DNA of 64,000 bases from Rhizobium sp. CIAT894 (GTDB taxonomy: Bacteria; Pseudomonadota; Alphaproteobacteria; Rhizobiales; Rhizobiaceae): assembly GCF_000172795.2 (NCBI RefSeq), contig NZ_CP020950.1, positions 186,001 to 250,000 on the forward strand, written 5' to 3'. Each line of letters starts with the position of its first letter. Within the stretch, counting starts at the first letter, position 1. A model generated the notes under the pieces. The model did not search any database. It was not told where the DNA came from and saw only the letters and a program-made list of their open reading frames with translations. The position numbers and the translations under genes were made by a program. Below, in pieces: positions 34,731-43,453 of the stretch.

Positions 34731-35242
34731 GGCGAACACCTCTGACCATGAATATAGGGCAAGTCGCTCATAACTGCAATAACTGAAATGTCTTCCCCTT
34801 TCCATCTCCGATTTCCGGGTGCCATAGGAGCGCGCGGCGAACGAGCTCGACCCGCCAACTTGAAGCGTGGGTTACCGCCAACGGCAAGCGCTCCGCTTCC
34901 GATGTGATCGTGCAATGCAAAGGGGCCGCCTCACCAACTATGCAGAAAAATAGGGCCGCTGGAAAACCAGGGCCCTTTAAGGTGTGAAGGTCAATAACCT
35001 CCAGAGGGGAACAGCTGATACGATGGCACTGGGAGGAAAACCATCGACTGCATCAACTGGAGACAATATGCTCATATTTTGACCGCTTGGTAAAACATTT
35101 TTTGTGCAGTGCAGCTATGCAGAAATGGCAGAGAGTTCTCTGGGCCGATTTGACCGGGATATAGCTTCACGCATTCGAAATCGCCCGGGCGATGGCTTCC
35201 TTTTAGGGCGCCTACGTCGCTGACCAAGGAGGCTGGTGTGGA
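34731..35242. other. Intergenic region with an oriT-like sequence
   Basis: No gene is supported here. It contains the antitoxin promoter, a short repeated CTATGCAGAAA (near 34939 and 35112), and at 35205-35222 a sequence resembling the nic region of the oriT at 43850. Confidence 0.45.
35205..35222 (+). other. Second oriT-like (vestigial nic) sequence
   Basis: AGGGCGCCTACGTCGCTG carries the two blocks of the main oriT (AGGGCGC and TACGTCGCTG) with one base between them instead of four. The right half of the hairpin seen at the main oriT is absent. It may be a decayed nic site or a chance similarity. Confidence 0.35.
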
Positions 35243-36433
35243 TCATGGCAGCCGCGGCATTTCGCCGTCGGCCACACGCCAGATCCACGGCGTCATCTCG
35301 GCTCTCGCGGCGATCATCTCATTCAGTGCAACGTCATAGTCTTCGTCGGCCTTCGTCGGAACGATGAACATGGCGATCGGCGCTGGCTTTGCCTCCGGTA
35401 AGGTCACGGAGGCAATCGGCTGGTCGCGCGAAAGATCGAACCGGAGTCCTTTCACGCTTCTTCGCTTCAGGCTTGAGAGCCGCTCCAGGAGACGCTGTTC
35501 ATGGATGGTTTCGAACGGGATCCAGTTCTCGTTGACCACCATCAGCGCCACTTCCTCGACCGAAGCTATCCCCGCTCCCGAAATGCCGAACGTGGCGATG
35601 ACGATGAGATGAAACCCCTCGTTGGATCGCCACAGTTCCAGTTCGGTTTCATATCGGGCATTCAACCGTTTCCACGCACCCTCATCGAGCATGAAGGGGA
35701 AAGGCAGGTGGCGCACCAGCATCTTCTGGCCATCGCGCGCTGAGGAAAATTCCTTTACCTCTCCGACGGTCATCATCAGTTTCCGCGGACCGGGACCGGT
35801 TAACTGGGCACCGGCCAACATAGCCGCACGCCGCGCTGAAATCCCCTCTTTGTCGTCCTGATGAAACACTTCCGGGACAAACAAGATATCGCTGAGAGGG
35901 CCGCCGCGGACGATCATCTGCTTTGCCGCGTTCACCAGACTGCTGCGCACGCGCCCCCAGCCGCGTTTCCCGGCCCATAGCGAGGTCCATTCCGTCAGCT
36001 CCCCCATGTCCCAGAGATAATGGAGCATCGCCCTGAGCGAGAGCTTCTTGGGCTCGCTTCGCACAGTCTCCGACGGCTCCGAAGGCGATGTCGACGTCGA
36101 TCGGCCCCCTCGTTTCGACAGCGAAAAATCGAGTTTCAGCGTTGCCGCACCGGTCGCCGCGTCGATTTGGATGGCGTTGCCGATCAACGGCCCGAGGCCG
36201 GATAGCTCATACGGCGGGTCGTAAGACGAGCAGCCGGGATCATGCTGCCGGCCTGAGAGCGGCATGCGTTTGATCAGGAATTGGCCATCCATCCGGGCAA
36301 TGTACATCGGCACCGGCGGTTGCCGACACGGGCAAAATGGCCTGAGCTTCTGTTCGTAAGCGCGTTCGAGCTGCGGCAGAAACTCTGGAGAACTGTCGTC
36401 GAACGCCTGGTTGCCGATCAAAAACTGTCGCAC
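35243..36433 (-). CDS. DUF1173 family plasmid protein
   Basis: A 396-residue protein of the DUF1173 family, common on conjugative plasmids of rhizobia. The N-terminal RQFLIGNQAFDDSSPEFLPQ is followed by a cysteine cluster (RPFCPCRQPPVPMYIAR) and by HDPGCSSYDPP, which suggest a zinc site. The C-terminus FIVPTKADEDYDVALNEMI resembles a folded domain of unknown role. GTG 36433 has GGGAGGAA upstream and was preferred over a longer frame beginning at 36457. The function is not known; its constant company with transfer genes suggests a role in plasmid biology. Confidence 0.8.
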   Translation of the reverse strand: MRQFLIGNQAFDDSSPEFLPQLERAYEQKLRPFCPCRQPPVPMYIARMDGQFLIKRMPLSGRQHDPGCSSYDPPYELSGLGPLIGNAIQIDAATGAATLKLDFSLSKRGGRSTSTSPSEPSETVRSEPKKLSLRAMLHYLWDMGELTEWTSLWAGKRGWGRVRSSLVNAAKQMIVRGGPLSDILFVPEVFHQDDKEGISARRAAMLAGAQLTGPGPRKLMMTVGEVKEFSSARDGQKMLVRHLPFPFMLDEGAWKRLNARYETELELWRSNEGFHLIVIATFGISGAGIASVEEVALMVVNENWIPFETIHEQRLLERLSSLKRRSVKGLRFDLSRDQPIASVTLPEAKPAPIAMFIVPTKADEDYDVALNEMIAARAEMTPWIWRVADGEMPRLP

Positions 36434-36743
36434 GTCGTTCCTCCCTTGCCTGACCAAAGGCTGATCGAGCCGTAAAAGGAAGGCGTAGCATGAGCTTCGC
36501 GGACTTTACTAGCGCAAATTAGTTAGTATGTAAATGTTACGGCCGCTGGGGCCGATTTCAACGCCATAGGCAGGAAAGAAGATACGTGCATTCCAGCCTC
36601 CAAAAATTAAAATTAACGATCATGATAATTAGAAGTCAACGGTGCGTTGATTAGACGTCAGCCCGTCAAAATGTAGAGGCTGCGCCAGCATAAAGTGAGT
36701 TCTAATCGCGGGCTACCCAGCCCTTCGAGCCGGCCGGCGCTGA
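36434..36743. other. Intergenic region upstream of DUF1173 gene
   Basis: An AT-rich stretch around 36505-36660 probably holds the leftward promoter. No gene or strong repeat is visible. Confidence 0.35.
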
Positions 36744-37003
36744 ACCGCCAATCACCTTGCCGCCTTCCGACTGCCCGATGGCTGCCGGCGTCTCTACATC
36801 GCAGCTGACGTCGATGCGGCCGGCCGGCACGTATCGAGGGATTGAGCTGCCGCGCCCAGGCGCTGGGGATCCTGCCGCTAGTGCTTGCCCCGGAGCTCGG
36901 CGACTTCAACGAGGATCTGCGCCGGCTCAGCCCGGAACGGCTCATCGCTAATCTCAGGGCGCAGCTCGTTCTGGAAAACGCTCTGGCCTTTCTGCCCGCA
37001 TGA
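36744..37003 (+). pseudogene. Remnant of a TOPRIM (DUF7146-like) primase-related protein
   Basis: One frame reads FRLPDGCRRLYIAADVDAAGRH, the second half of a TOPRIM domain with its DxD motif. It stops at 36845, and the rest continues in another frame as LAPELGDFNEDLRRLSPERL with a C-terminal ENALAFLPA and stop at 37001-37003. That order (YIAADxDAAG, then LGDFNDDL) is the usual C-terminus of plasmid TOPRIM proteins. The N-terminal primase part is missing and at least one frameshift is present, so the gene is dead. Confidence 0.6.
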
Positions 37004-37165
37004 TCGAGCCGGACGGGGAAGGTGAGGGCGTGAGGGCCTACAGGATGGCCGGTCTCTGCCGGTCGCCGCACGGGTAGGCGCCCGCCCCGCGGGCCTGCCG
37101 AGAGGCGACCCTTACCATGCGGCGGGCGGGCCTTCAGCGGGTCGCTCAGGTTTCTTCCCCTGGCT

Positions 37166-37306
37166 TCCCGCCGCAATGACGACATGCTCTCGGTCATGCC
37201 GGCTGGCGTCGTCATCTTCCCCGGCTCCGGCATTACCGGCAATCTGGCCGACAAGGCTCGCCGACTTGGCATCTCCGTTTGGCAAGCGGCGGGAGATGGC
37301 GCGTAA
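37166..37306 (+). pseudogene. Remnant of a DUF2493 (SLOG-superfamily) protein
   Basis: The frame reads NDDMLSVMPAGVVIFPGSGI, then TGNLADKARRLGISVWQ, and a stop at 37304-37306. This is the conserved C-terminus of DUF2493 proteins, which have a Rossmann-like fold with the PGSG turn. The N-terminal part is not recognisable. DUF2493 genes commonly follow TOPRIM genes on alphaproteobacterial plasmids, and both are broken here. Confidence 0.6.
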
Positions 37307-37355
37307 GCGCCATCTGTCCATACGGCTGAAGGAGATGCTTGCATTTCGTAAAAAT

Positions 37356-37365
37356 TGTGTACACA
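37356..37365. promoter_or_regulatory. Palindromic TA operator
   Basis: TGTGTACACA is a perfect palindrome 25 bases before the antitoxin start. A TGTACA core is the known operator element of Phd/YefM-type antitoxins, so autoregulation is likely. Confidence 0.6.
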
Positions 37366-37390
37366 TTTGCCGTTGAAACGGAGCTTCGCC

Positions 37391-37657
37391 ATGACCCAAT
37401 CTCGGCAGCAGATACCATCTCCCCGCCGTGTCGGCGTGCGGGAATTTCGCGGCAACCTGACGTCTTTCCTCAAGCAGGTCGAAGACGGCCAGCGGTTCGT
37501 CCTGACGTCCCATCACAAGGTTGTCGCCGAAATCGGCCCGCCGTCAGCCGGCGTCGTCATGCGGAAACCAGGCGCGTTGCGCGGAAAGATCAAAGTTGCC
37601 GATGACTTCGATGGTCTGCCGGCGGATGTTCTGAAGTCCATGGAAGACGGGACGTGA
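37391..37657 (+). CDS. Phd/YefM-family antitoxin (second TA pair)
   Basis: An 88-residue antitoxin. RVGVREFRGNLTSFLKQVEDG and FVLTSHHKVVAEIGPP form the Phd/YefM DNA-binding fold, and the C-terminal KVADDFDGLPADVLKSMEDG is the toxin-neutralising tail. The start is ATG 37391; an in-frame upstream extension crosses the operator palindrome and is unlikely. It overlaps the toxin gene by four bases. Confidence 0.88.
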   Translation: MTQSRQQIPSPRRVGVREFRGNLTSFLKQVEDGQRFVLTSHHKVVAEIGPPSAGVVMRKPGALRGKIKVADDFDGLPADVLKSMEDGT

Positions 37658-38052
37658 GGCTGCTGCTCGATACACATGCCTTGCTGTGGTGGCTGAACGA
37701 CGACGAGAAGCTAGGGAACCATGCGCGTCGCCTTATCGGCGATCCCGAGAATGATGTCCTCGTCAGTGCTGTCTCCCTTTGGGAAATCACTGTGAAGCTG
37801 CGCATCGGCAAACTTGATGCCGATATCGAAGAGATTGTTGCGATTTTGCCGGATCAAGGTTTCGACCGGCTGGATATCTCGGACGCGCATCTTATCGCTC
37901 TCGCTGCTCTTCCACTTCATCACCGCGATCCTTTCGATCATCTGCTCATGGCGCAAGCCGTGGCGGAGGGAGCGTATTTGGTTTCGGACGATCAAAATGT
38001 CGCGCTTTATGGCATTCCGTTTGTGACTTGCTCCGATCCTGTTGCCTTGTGA
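37654..38052 (+). CDS. PIN-domain toxin, VapC type (second TA pair)
   Basis: A 132-residue PIN ribonuclease: LLLDTHALLWWLN carries the first aspartate, LVSAVSLWEITVKLRIGKL the conserved glutamate, and LHHRDPFDHLLMAQA the third acidic site, the pattern of COG3744-type VapC toxins. The GTG start lies inside the antitoxin stop, so translation is coupled. Confidence 0.9.
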   Translation: MRLLLDTHALLWWLNDDEKLGNHARRLIGDPENDVLVSAVSLWEITVKLRIGKLDADIEEIVAILPDQGFDRLDISDAHLIALAALPLHHRDPFDHLLMAQAVAEGAYLVSDDQNVALYGIPFVTCSDPVAL

Positions 38053-38656
38053 TCTCACCGAGCTTGGCTCCGCGGATGAAGCCGGCTCAGATTGTTCCGG
38101 GTGCGTGTTTGCCAATGGCGATGTACCTGGCGACCCATCGGCGGCTCAGGTGCTTGGGAGCGGGCACGTTTGGGGAAGATCACTCATTCGACACCCGCGT
38201 GAACAGCTTCACCCGGGATTGGAGCACGGTCTGCAGACGGCAATGCGGTGCCGCGGCGACCTCGCCGATCAGCAGAAATGCTATCGAGGTGCTCACAGCC
38301 TGCCGCAGCCGGGAGTGGGCGAGGGATTATGTTGATCGACATGCGGGCGAAGCGTCCGTGGAGTGCGCGGCAATATCCCCCAGTGCTTGGACCAGGGGGC
38401 CATGATGGTTTGTCGCAGCCTTCGATTGCCCCGAACCATTCCCGTTTTATGTCGCTCATATAGACGACCGCCTGCTTTTGCGGCCAACCCCTGAAGGGGT
38501 AAGACTCGCCCGAAATTTTTGCAAAATTCGATTTCGGTTCGCTTGTCCTGGTGGAAAATAGAATTTTGCAAAATTTTCAGGCGAGCTGACCGCAGCAGGT
38601 CGGCCGTCTCTTCGTGCGCCATCGGGAATGGTCCCGAGCAACCGGAGACAACAACC
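38053..38656. other. Intergenic region with large inverted repeat, upstream of DUF736 gene
   Basis: Open frames here lack protein-like features and start signals. The main structure is the inverted repeat at 38505-38585, 72 bases before the DUF736 start codon. Confidence 0.4.
38505..38585. repeat. 25-bp inverted repeat with nested palindromes
   Basis: Arms 38505-38529 and 38561-38585 match as inverted copies at 23 of 25 positions and are separated by 31 bases. Each arm contains the palindrome TTTTGCAAAA; the right one extends to AATTTTGCAAAATT. The arrangement suggests two binding sites for a dimeric protein, or an origin- or transfer-related structure. Confidence 0.7.
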
Positions 38657-38980
38657 ATGGCCACCACGATCGCAACGCTCACGCAGAAGACCGACGGCAT
38701 CCTCGAAGGCGTCTTCGCCACGATCCGGGTCAACGCCCCGATCGCCATCGTCCCAAATGCCAGCAAGGCAAGCGAAGAAGCGCCCGACTACCGCGTCATT
38801 CACCGCAAGACGGGCTTCGAGATCGGCGCCGCCTGGAACCGCATCGCGCGGCAGACCGGCGAGGAATACCTCTCAGTGAAGCTTGAGGCCCCCGAGATCG
38901 GTGTGATCTTCGGCAATCTCGCACCGGCACCCGGCGGCGATCCGAGCAAGAAGGTGATCCTCTGGAACAGCCCGAACTGA
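38657..38980 (+). CDS. DUF736 family plasmid protein
   Basis: A 107-residue protein of the DUF736 family, widespread on alphaproteobacterial plasmids and islands. The motifs are IATLTQKTDGILEGVFATI, DYRVIHRKTGFEIGAAWNRI, and EYLSVKLEAPEIG. The fold is a small beta-rich domain and the function is unknown; stable expression near transfer and TA genes is typical. ATG 38657 begins the family match. Strong hairpins follow its stop. Confidence 0.9.
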   Translation: MATTIATLTQKTDGILEGVFATIRVNAPIAIVPNASKASEEAPDYRVIHRKTGFEIGAAWNRIARQTGEEYLSVKLEAPEIGVIFGNLAPAPGGDPSKKVILWNSPN

Positions 38981-38994
38981 AGAACAAAGCGAGC

Positions 38995-39014
38995 GGCCCC
39001 GAGCAATCGGGGCC
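38995..39014. terminator. Hairpin after DUF736 gene
   Basis: GGCCCCGA and TCGGGGCC pair perfectly around a GCAA (GNRA) loop, 15 bases after the stop codon. The T-run of a classic intrinsic terminator is missing, so it may instead protect the mRNA end. Confidence 0.5.
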
Positions 39015-39050
39015 GGCTTCGTCGTATCTCAAGTTTTGCGCGCAATAGCG

Positions 39051-39085
39051 GGATTGAAAGCGGGCATCGAGCCCGCTTTCAATCC
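39051..39085. repeat. Perfect 15-bp-stem hairpin
   Basis: GGATTGAAAGCGGGC pairs with GCCCGCTTTCAATCC around an ATCGA loop with no mismatch. It lies between the DUF736 gene and the next small gene. It may be a transcription end, an mRNA stabiliser or a protein-binding site; no poly-T follows. Confidence 0.7.
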
Positions 39086-39316
39086 TCCTGTCGTGCCACA
39101 CGAGACCAAGGACCCTGTCTGCCCAGATACTTGAAGTCTGCCGTGAGGCTCGTGCCGCCTCAAGGACTTCGCGGCCCCTCCAATTTTCAGCCGGCGCCCT
39201 GAAGGGCACCGTCAGAAAATCGGTTCCTCCGCTCGCCGGCTCCGCCGGTCGCTGACGCGATCCTTGACCCGGCCCGATCCTCACGACCCCGGGCGTCATC
39301 TTTCACATTTCAGGAG

Positions 39317-39493
39317 ATGACGACGATGACGATTGCACTCGAAATTCAGGTTGAGGAACTGCGGGCCGAGCTCAGGAACGCCGATCCGGCTGAGCGCCGC
39401 CAGATCGAAGCGGAGCTGGAGATCGCTCGGGCCGAACTGAGGGTGGCTATCGCCGAGCAGGAGGGCGCCATCGACGCCGCGCCACCCTTCTGA
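39317..39493 (+). CDS. Small coiled-coil protein
   Basis: A 58-residue acidic helical protein: IALEIQVEELRAELRNADPA, then ERRQIEAELEIARAELRVAI, ending APPF. Leucines and glutamates recur with heptad spacing, so a coiled coil is likely. AGGAG precedes ATG 39317; a second in-frame ATG is at 39326. Small genes of this kind accompany DUF736 and WGR genes on rhizobial plasmids. The function is unknown. Confidence 0.65.
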   Translation: MTTMTIALEIQVEELRAELRNADPAERRQIEAELEIARAELRVAIAEQEGAIDAAPPF

Positions 39494-39575
39494 GGCGCGG
39501 CGTTTGCCTCCTCGCCTGGGCCGGCGCGCCGGATCGACCGGCGCGTCGACCCGAAGCTGCGCTTCACGCCGATAA

Positions 39576-39881
39576 TCACCGGCAAGGACCAGGAAGACTT
39601 CCGCGGACAGCCCGGACCATGGGTTCCCGTCCGGCATTTGTGTTCGGCCTATAGCCGCGCGCCCGTTTTGATCGGAGAAGTTCGAGGAACATACGGACTG
39701 CATCCTCCTCTCTGTCGAAGTGATGCACCATGGCTTGTCCGATCGTTCCGATGCGTCCCCATCGCCGCGTCAGGCAAGGTGTGCCGAACAACGTCGGTTC
39801 GATTGCGAGCGCGTAGAAGCGCGCCATGTTTTTCGTCGCGTCCGTGCGTTCGATGTAGAGCTGATAGGGTTGAGTGAGCAT
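39576..39881 (-). CDS. WGR-domain protein
   Basis: A 101-residue protein made of one WGR domain: YQLYIERTDATKNMARFYAL at the N-terminus, CLTRRWGRIGTIGQAMVHHF with the signature W-G-R, and AVRMFLELLRSKRARGY. The domain binds nucleic acid ends in poly(ADP-ribose) polymerases. Stand-alone copies occur on rhizobial plasmids with no proven role. ATG 39881 starts the domain; the longer frame upstream adds nothing recognisable. Confidence 0.85.
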   Translation of the reverse strand: MLTQPYQLYIERTDATKNMARFYALAIEPTLFGTPCLTRRWGRIGTIGQAMVHHFDREEDAVRMFLELLRSKRARGYRPNTNAGREPMVRAVRGSLPGPCR

Positions 39882-40384
39882 GACGGAGAGTCGCCTCTTC
39901 CAGCTTTTGCGTCTAACGACACTTATGAATCGATCGGCCCACACCGATTCATTTTTGTGATGATCGTCGAAGCCGAAGATCATGGATTTGGGCGAGCCGG
40001 CCAATCGCCTGCCGGGTGCTATTCGCTCCGCTCACGGAGCCCGAACACCGTCTGCGCCTCCGGTCACGCCCCCTCTCGCGGAATGACGTGAGCGAATTGC
40101 CTAGCCGCAGGGCGGGGTTCTATCCTCGACACCTGCTGCCGGCTCACGCCGGAAACGGTCGCGTCCCCTTCGGGTCCGCGGGTCTCTTCTCTCTCTGACG
40201 TCCAATTTTACTCCAGCAAATCCGGCGTCAAGGACGGCGCGTCTCCCCCAATTTTTCCGCTGCTGCGTTTCACTGCGCTCTGGAAAAATCGGTTCCCCCG
40301 CTTGCGAGCCGCGTTCCGCGGTCCTTGACCCCTCTTTGCAACAGAGTGGCCGATCTCCGTCATCAAGATGAAGGAAATCACATT
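39882..40384. other. Intergenic region with a diverged repeat of 39190-39270
   Basis: No gene is supported. The blocks AAAATCGGTTCCCCCGCT and GGTCCTTGACCC near 40285-40331 resemble AAAATCGGTTCCTCCGCT and GATCCTTGACCC at 39213-39270. Both copies stand upstream of small plasmid genes. Confidence 0.45.
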
Positions 40385-40867
40385 GTGACAACCGATCAGA
40401 ACCTCATGCTCTACACCAAGCTTGCCGGCTTCCGGCTCGTCGTCCTGGCAAACCGCTTCGGCTGCGACAGCGATTTTTCACGAGAGCTTCACGATCGCCT
40501 GGTTGAGGGGCTCGACGCGGCAATCGATCGGATCCGCGTCATCATGGAATTGGAAAGAAGTGTTCTCATCGGGGAGGATGAATTCGCCGAATATCAGCTG
40601 GAGGGCGAGATCGAGATTTTCGGGCGCTTCACTATCAATCTGCTGGACGAACTCGAATTTGATTACGACACGCGTGAATTCCGCGTCAACGGCGGCGATT
40701 GGATGAGCGCTTGGGCTGCCGACGACACTGGCGTCGATATCAACTATCCTGAGCTCGTTGCGCTGATTGCGGACGAACTCGGCTCGCTGGCGCCGATCAT
40801 CAAGGATATCACGTTGGCAACTCGCATCCCGGTCTATGCGGGGCGCGCCGTTTGGTCATGGTGGTAG
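40385..40867 (+). CDS. Hypothetical acidic plasmid protein
   Basis: A 160-residue acidic protein starting at GTG 40385 with AAGGAAA upstream. It begins MLYTKLAGFRLVVLANRFGC (after TTDQNL) and has a predicted helical middle (ELHDRLVEGLDAAIDRIRVI) and an acidic C-terminal half. Composition and ribosome binding site support a real gene. I recognise no family. Confidence 0.6.
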   Translation: MTTDQNLMLYTKLAGFRLVVLANRFGCDSDFSRELHDRLVEGLDAAIDRIRVIMELERSVLIGEDEFAEYQLEGEIEIFGRFTINLLDELEFDYDTREFRVNGGDWMSAWAADDTGVDINYPELVALIADELGSLAPIIKDITLATRIPVYAGRAVWSWW

Positions 40868-41025
40868 CAGCACCATCTCACATATTGAGAGGCGACAGAC
40901 GAGGTTGCCTCTCAGTTGCCGATGGCCCTCAAGTGAGCCGAGGAAGGACGGCTGCGAAGTTTCACAACAATCACAGTAATGTTGTAAATGCTGTAAATCC
41001 CAGCGATAGCAACAAGGAAGCCCAT

Positions 41026-41295
41026 ATGCCGAAGCCAAGCGGGACGTATTCAACCAGTGACCTCTCACGTAAATCCGGCGACATCATCGTCGAGGCGCTG
41101 CGCCATCCGGTGACGATCACCCAGCGGAACAAACCCCGGCTGGTTCTCCTCAATATCGAAGATTATCAGCAACTGATCAGGCAGGCAGACCGACGCACCG
41201 TCGGCACTATCGAAACGATGCCCGACGAGCTTTTTGCCGAACTCGAAAACGCCGTCGACGCCTATGCCGGCGAGGACGAGGTGGGCCGCTCATAA
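41026..41295 (+). CDS. Phd/YefM-family antitoxin, orphan
   Basis: An 89-residue protein: YSTSDLSRKSGDIIVEALRH, VTITQRNKPRLVLLNIEDYQ and an acidic tail (DELFAELENAVDAYAGEDEV). This is the prevent-host-death fold. No toxin gene follows; the next gene, traG, converges eight bases away. The direct repeat TGTTGTAAATGCTGTAAAT at about 40980-40998 may be its operator. It may have lost its toxin or act as a stand-alone regulator. ATG 41026 starts the fold. Confidence 0.82.
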   Translation: MPKPSGTYSTSDLSRKSGDIIVEALRHPVTITQRNKPRLVLLNIEDYQQLIRQADRRTVGTIETMPDELFAELENAVDAYAGEDEVGRS

Positions 41296-41303
41296 AACCA
41301 CGA

Positions 41304-43223
41304 TCATAGCACCGGTTTGACGAAACGATTGACCTTAGCTGCCTGATCCATCTCCTTTCGCCGGAAGTAGATCGCCCGGCCGCAGCGGATCGGACTATGC
41401 CCCTGGACGATGATGATCTGCTCGTCCTTCCTCATAGACTGGGTGATCTCGTGCGGCATGATCAGCGGCCGGCGCTGGAAGTTGACGTTCTCGGATCTCC
41501 TGGATGCATTGTTCTTCGTGTCCCAGCCGATGTTGCGGGAACTGCCCTTCACTTCCACCGTCATCTCGCCACATTGCGCAGAGACGTTGCGCGCCGTGTC
41601 GAGCGCCTTGATCGCTGCGTAAGAGGCGAAAGCGCAGCCATCGATCCATGACGTCGCGCCATCCTTCCCGAAATGCCGCTCCAACTGCCCGACCGACTGG
41701 TACATCAACATCATCGAGATGCCGTACTTGCGGCCGCGGTCGCGCGCCTCCTCGAGCACCCTCATGTAGCCGAGCAGATCGACCTCATCGAGCATGAACA
41801 GCGCCCGGCGCTGGAAGGCGCCGTCGGCCTGCACCATGGCGTTGATGAGCGAGCCGATGATCACACGAGCGATGCCCGGATAGGAGCGCAGGATCGATGC
41901 GGAGATGTTGAGGAAGACGTCCTTCTTGCCCGAAACGATATCACTCGATTTGAAGGCATTGCCGCAGACGAGCGCGGCATAGCTGTCGAGCGACAGCCAC
42001 TGGGTATCCTTCGATGCTGTGGAATAGACGCCCGAAAACGTCTGCTCGGTCATGTTGGTGAAGACGCCGAGCGTTTCGCGGATGAAGGCCGAACCGGAAT
42101 GCTCCTGAATGTCGCGCAGCATAGCGAGCACCGAGGGCTCCGGTTCGGAAACGATCTGGCGGAGACTGCGCAAGCTTCGCCGGCCCTCATATTCGGGCGA
42201 GAGCATCACATGGGCGAGCAGACCGGTCAGGAGGTTGTGCGCCTGGTTCTGGAAGTAGGATCCCGTCGAGCTTTCGAAGCGAAGGCTTTCCGACAGCAGC
42301 ATATGGGCAATGCCGACGATGTCCTCTTCCTTTTGCTTGGATGCTTCGATCCCGTCGAGCACGTTGAAGCCCATGATCGGGTTCGTCGGATCGAGCACCA
42401 TGACCTCGCGCTTGAGGGCGCGGGCTCGGTGTCCGGCCACCATTGGTGCGACCTCGGTGGAGGGATCGAGGCAGATCAACGGCCCGCTATAGCGCAGCGC
42501 CGTCGGGACGACGTTGCTGGTGGTCTTGTATCCGCCCGATCCCGCGAAAAACAGCATATGGGTGGAATCGAAGTCCTGTCTGTAGGTGAGCAATGGCGCC
42601 TTCCCGCCCTGTCCCCAGGTGCTACGATCGTTTGCATCGAAGGGAAGCGCATGGACGATTTCCTTGTCGACCCGATAGCGCTCACCGACGACGATTTCCC
42701 CTTCCGGCGGAAACAGTTTTCCTGCTGCCGTCATGGGCAGCCAATCGGCATCTCCAAATATTCCACGCCGGGCACGTTTTATTTCATCTGGGACGACGAC
42801 GGAGATGCGGGCCGACATCGCCACTGCCATGAAGCCGGCGACGGCGGCGATGACTGCGACCATATCAAGATAGGACAGCGCTCGATCCCATGTGATCACT
42901 TCGGCCTGCACAGCAGGTGCAAGCCGGCCGAATTCGCGCAGCGCATAGAACGCGGCAACACCGAGAAAATACAAAAGGCTTGCCATGGCGACCGGCCTTC
43001 GCCGATGCAGCGGCAAGGCCCAAACTGTCAGAAGTCCGGCAAGAGGTCCGAACAGTAGAGGCGGCACAGGTGCTGCGCGCAGGAACCAGTGTTCTATCTT
43101 CCCGGACATGCCGGCGGCGAGTCCCGGCCATCGCCAGCCAACAATGTAGATTGTGATCGTGGTGACGGCGATCGGTACCAAAACGAGTAACAGGCTCGGA
43201 TGCGGTTTCCCTCTTAGGCCCAT
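41304..43223 (-). CDS. traG: TraG/VirD4 coupling protein
   Basis: A 639-residue inner-membrane ATPase that brings the relaxosome to the VirB channel. The N-terminal part has several hydrophobic spans; Walker A is [14 protein letters not shown] near residue 230, and Walker [15 protein letters not shown] near 470, with the family motif [14 protein letters not shown] between. The gene is the last of a leftward traC-traD-traG operon and overlaps traD by 10 bases. It is the partner of the TraA relaxase and of VirB4/VirB11 in this window. Confidence 0.94.
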   Translation of the reverse strand: MGLRGKPHPSLLLVLVPIAVTTITIYIVGWRWPGLAAGMSGKIEHWFLRAAPVPPLLFGPLAGLLTVWALPLHRRRPVAMASLLYFLGVAAFYALREFGRLAPAVQAEVITWDRALSYLDMVAVIAAVAGFMAVAMSARISVVVPDEIKRARRGIFGDADWLPMTAAGKLFPPEGEIVVGERYRVDKEIVHALPFDANDRSTWGQGGKAPLLTYRQDFDSTHMLFFAGSGGYKTTSNVVPTALRYSGPLICLDPSTEVAPMVAGHRARALKREVMVLDPTNPIMGFNVLDGIEASKQKEEDIVGIAHMLLSESLRFESSTGSYFQNQAHNLLTGLLAHVMLSPEYEGRRSLRSLRQIVSEPEPSVLAMLRDIQEHSGSAFIRETLGVFTNMTEQTFSGVYSTASKDTQWLSLDSYAALVCGNAFKSSDIVSGKKDVFLNISASILRSYPGIARVIIGSLINAMVQADGAFQRRALFMLDEVDLLGYMRVLEEARDRGRKYGISMMLMYQSVGQLERHFGKDGATSWIDGCAFASYAAIKALDTARNVSAQCGEMTVEVKGSSRNIGWDTKNNASRRSENVNFQRRPLIMPHEITQSMRKDEQIIIVQGHSPIRCGRAIYFRRKEMDQAAKVNRFVKPVL

Positions 43224-43453
43224 CTTACTTTCTCCTCGAGATGCGATGAACCGTTCCTCAGAGAGGAGACCTTGAAAGCCTCTTCGCCGATATCGCGCAG
43301 CCGCCGATGCTCGATGGAGCCTGGGACGAGCCTTGCCATTTCTATGAGGCCGCCGAGCAGGAACGCCCGATCCGCCTTCGATAGCCCGGCTTTGACGACG
43401 ATCCCGCCGAGCAGGATCTTTTCGCGCGTGTCGCGCTTGCGGTCAGCCGTCAT
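43214..43453 (-). CDS. traD: Conjugal transfer protein TraD (rhizobial type)
   Basis: A 79-residue protein starting [20 protein letters not shown] with [20 protein letters not shown] following, the conserved core of rhizobial TraD. This TraD is a small accessory relaxosome protein, unrelated to the F-plasmid TraD ATPase. ATG 43453 begins the family match; the longer frame upstream is antisense-like and overlaps traC. Confidence 0.85.
   Translation of the reverse strand: MTADRKRDTREKILLGGIVVKAGLSKADRAFLLGGLIEMARLVPGSIEHRRLRDIGEEAFKVSSLRNGSSHLEEKVRWA

Noticed and set aside
36658..37473. 271-codon minus-strand frame
   Set aside because: Low-complexity arginine/proline-rich translation, antisense to the TOPRIM and DUF2493 remnants and the antitoxin gene.
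41673..43058. 461-codon open frame on the plus strand inside traG
   Set aside because: It is the antisense of the coupling-protein gene; long antisense frames are common in GC-rich DNA.
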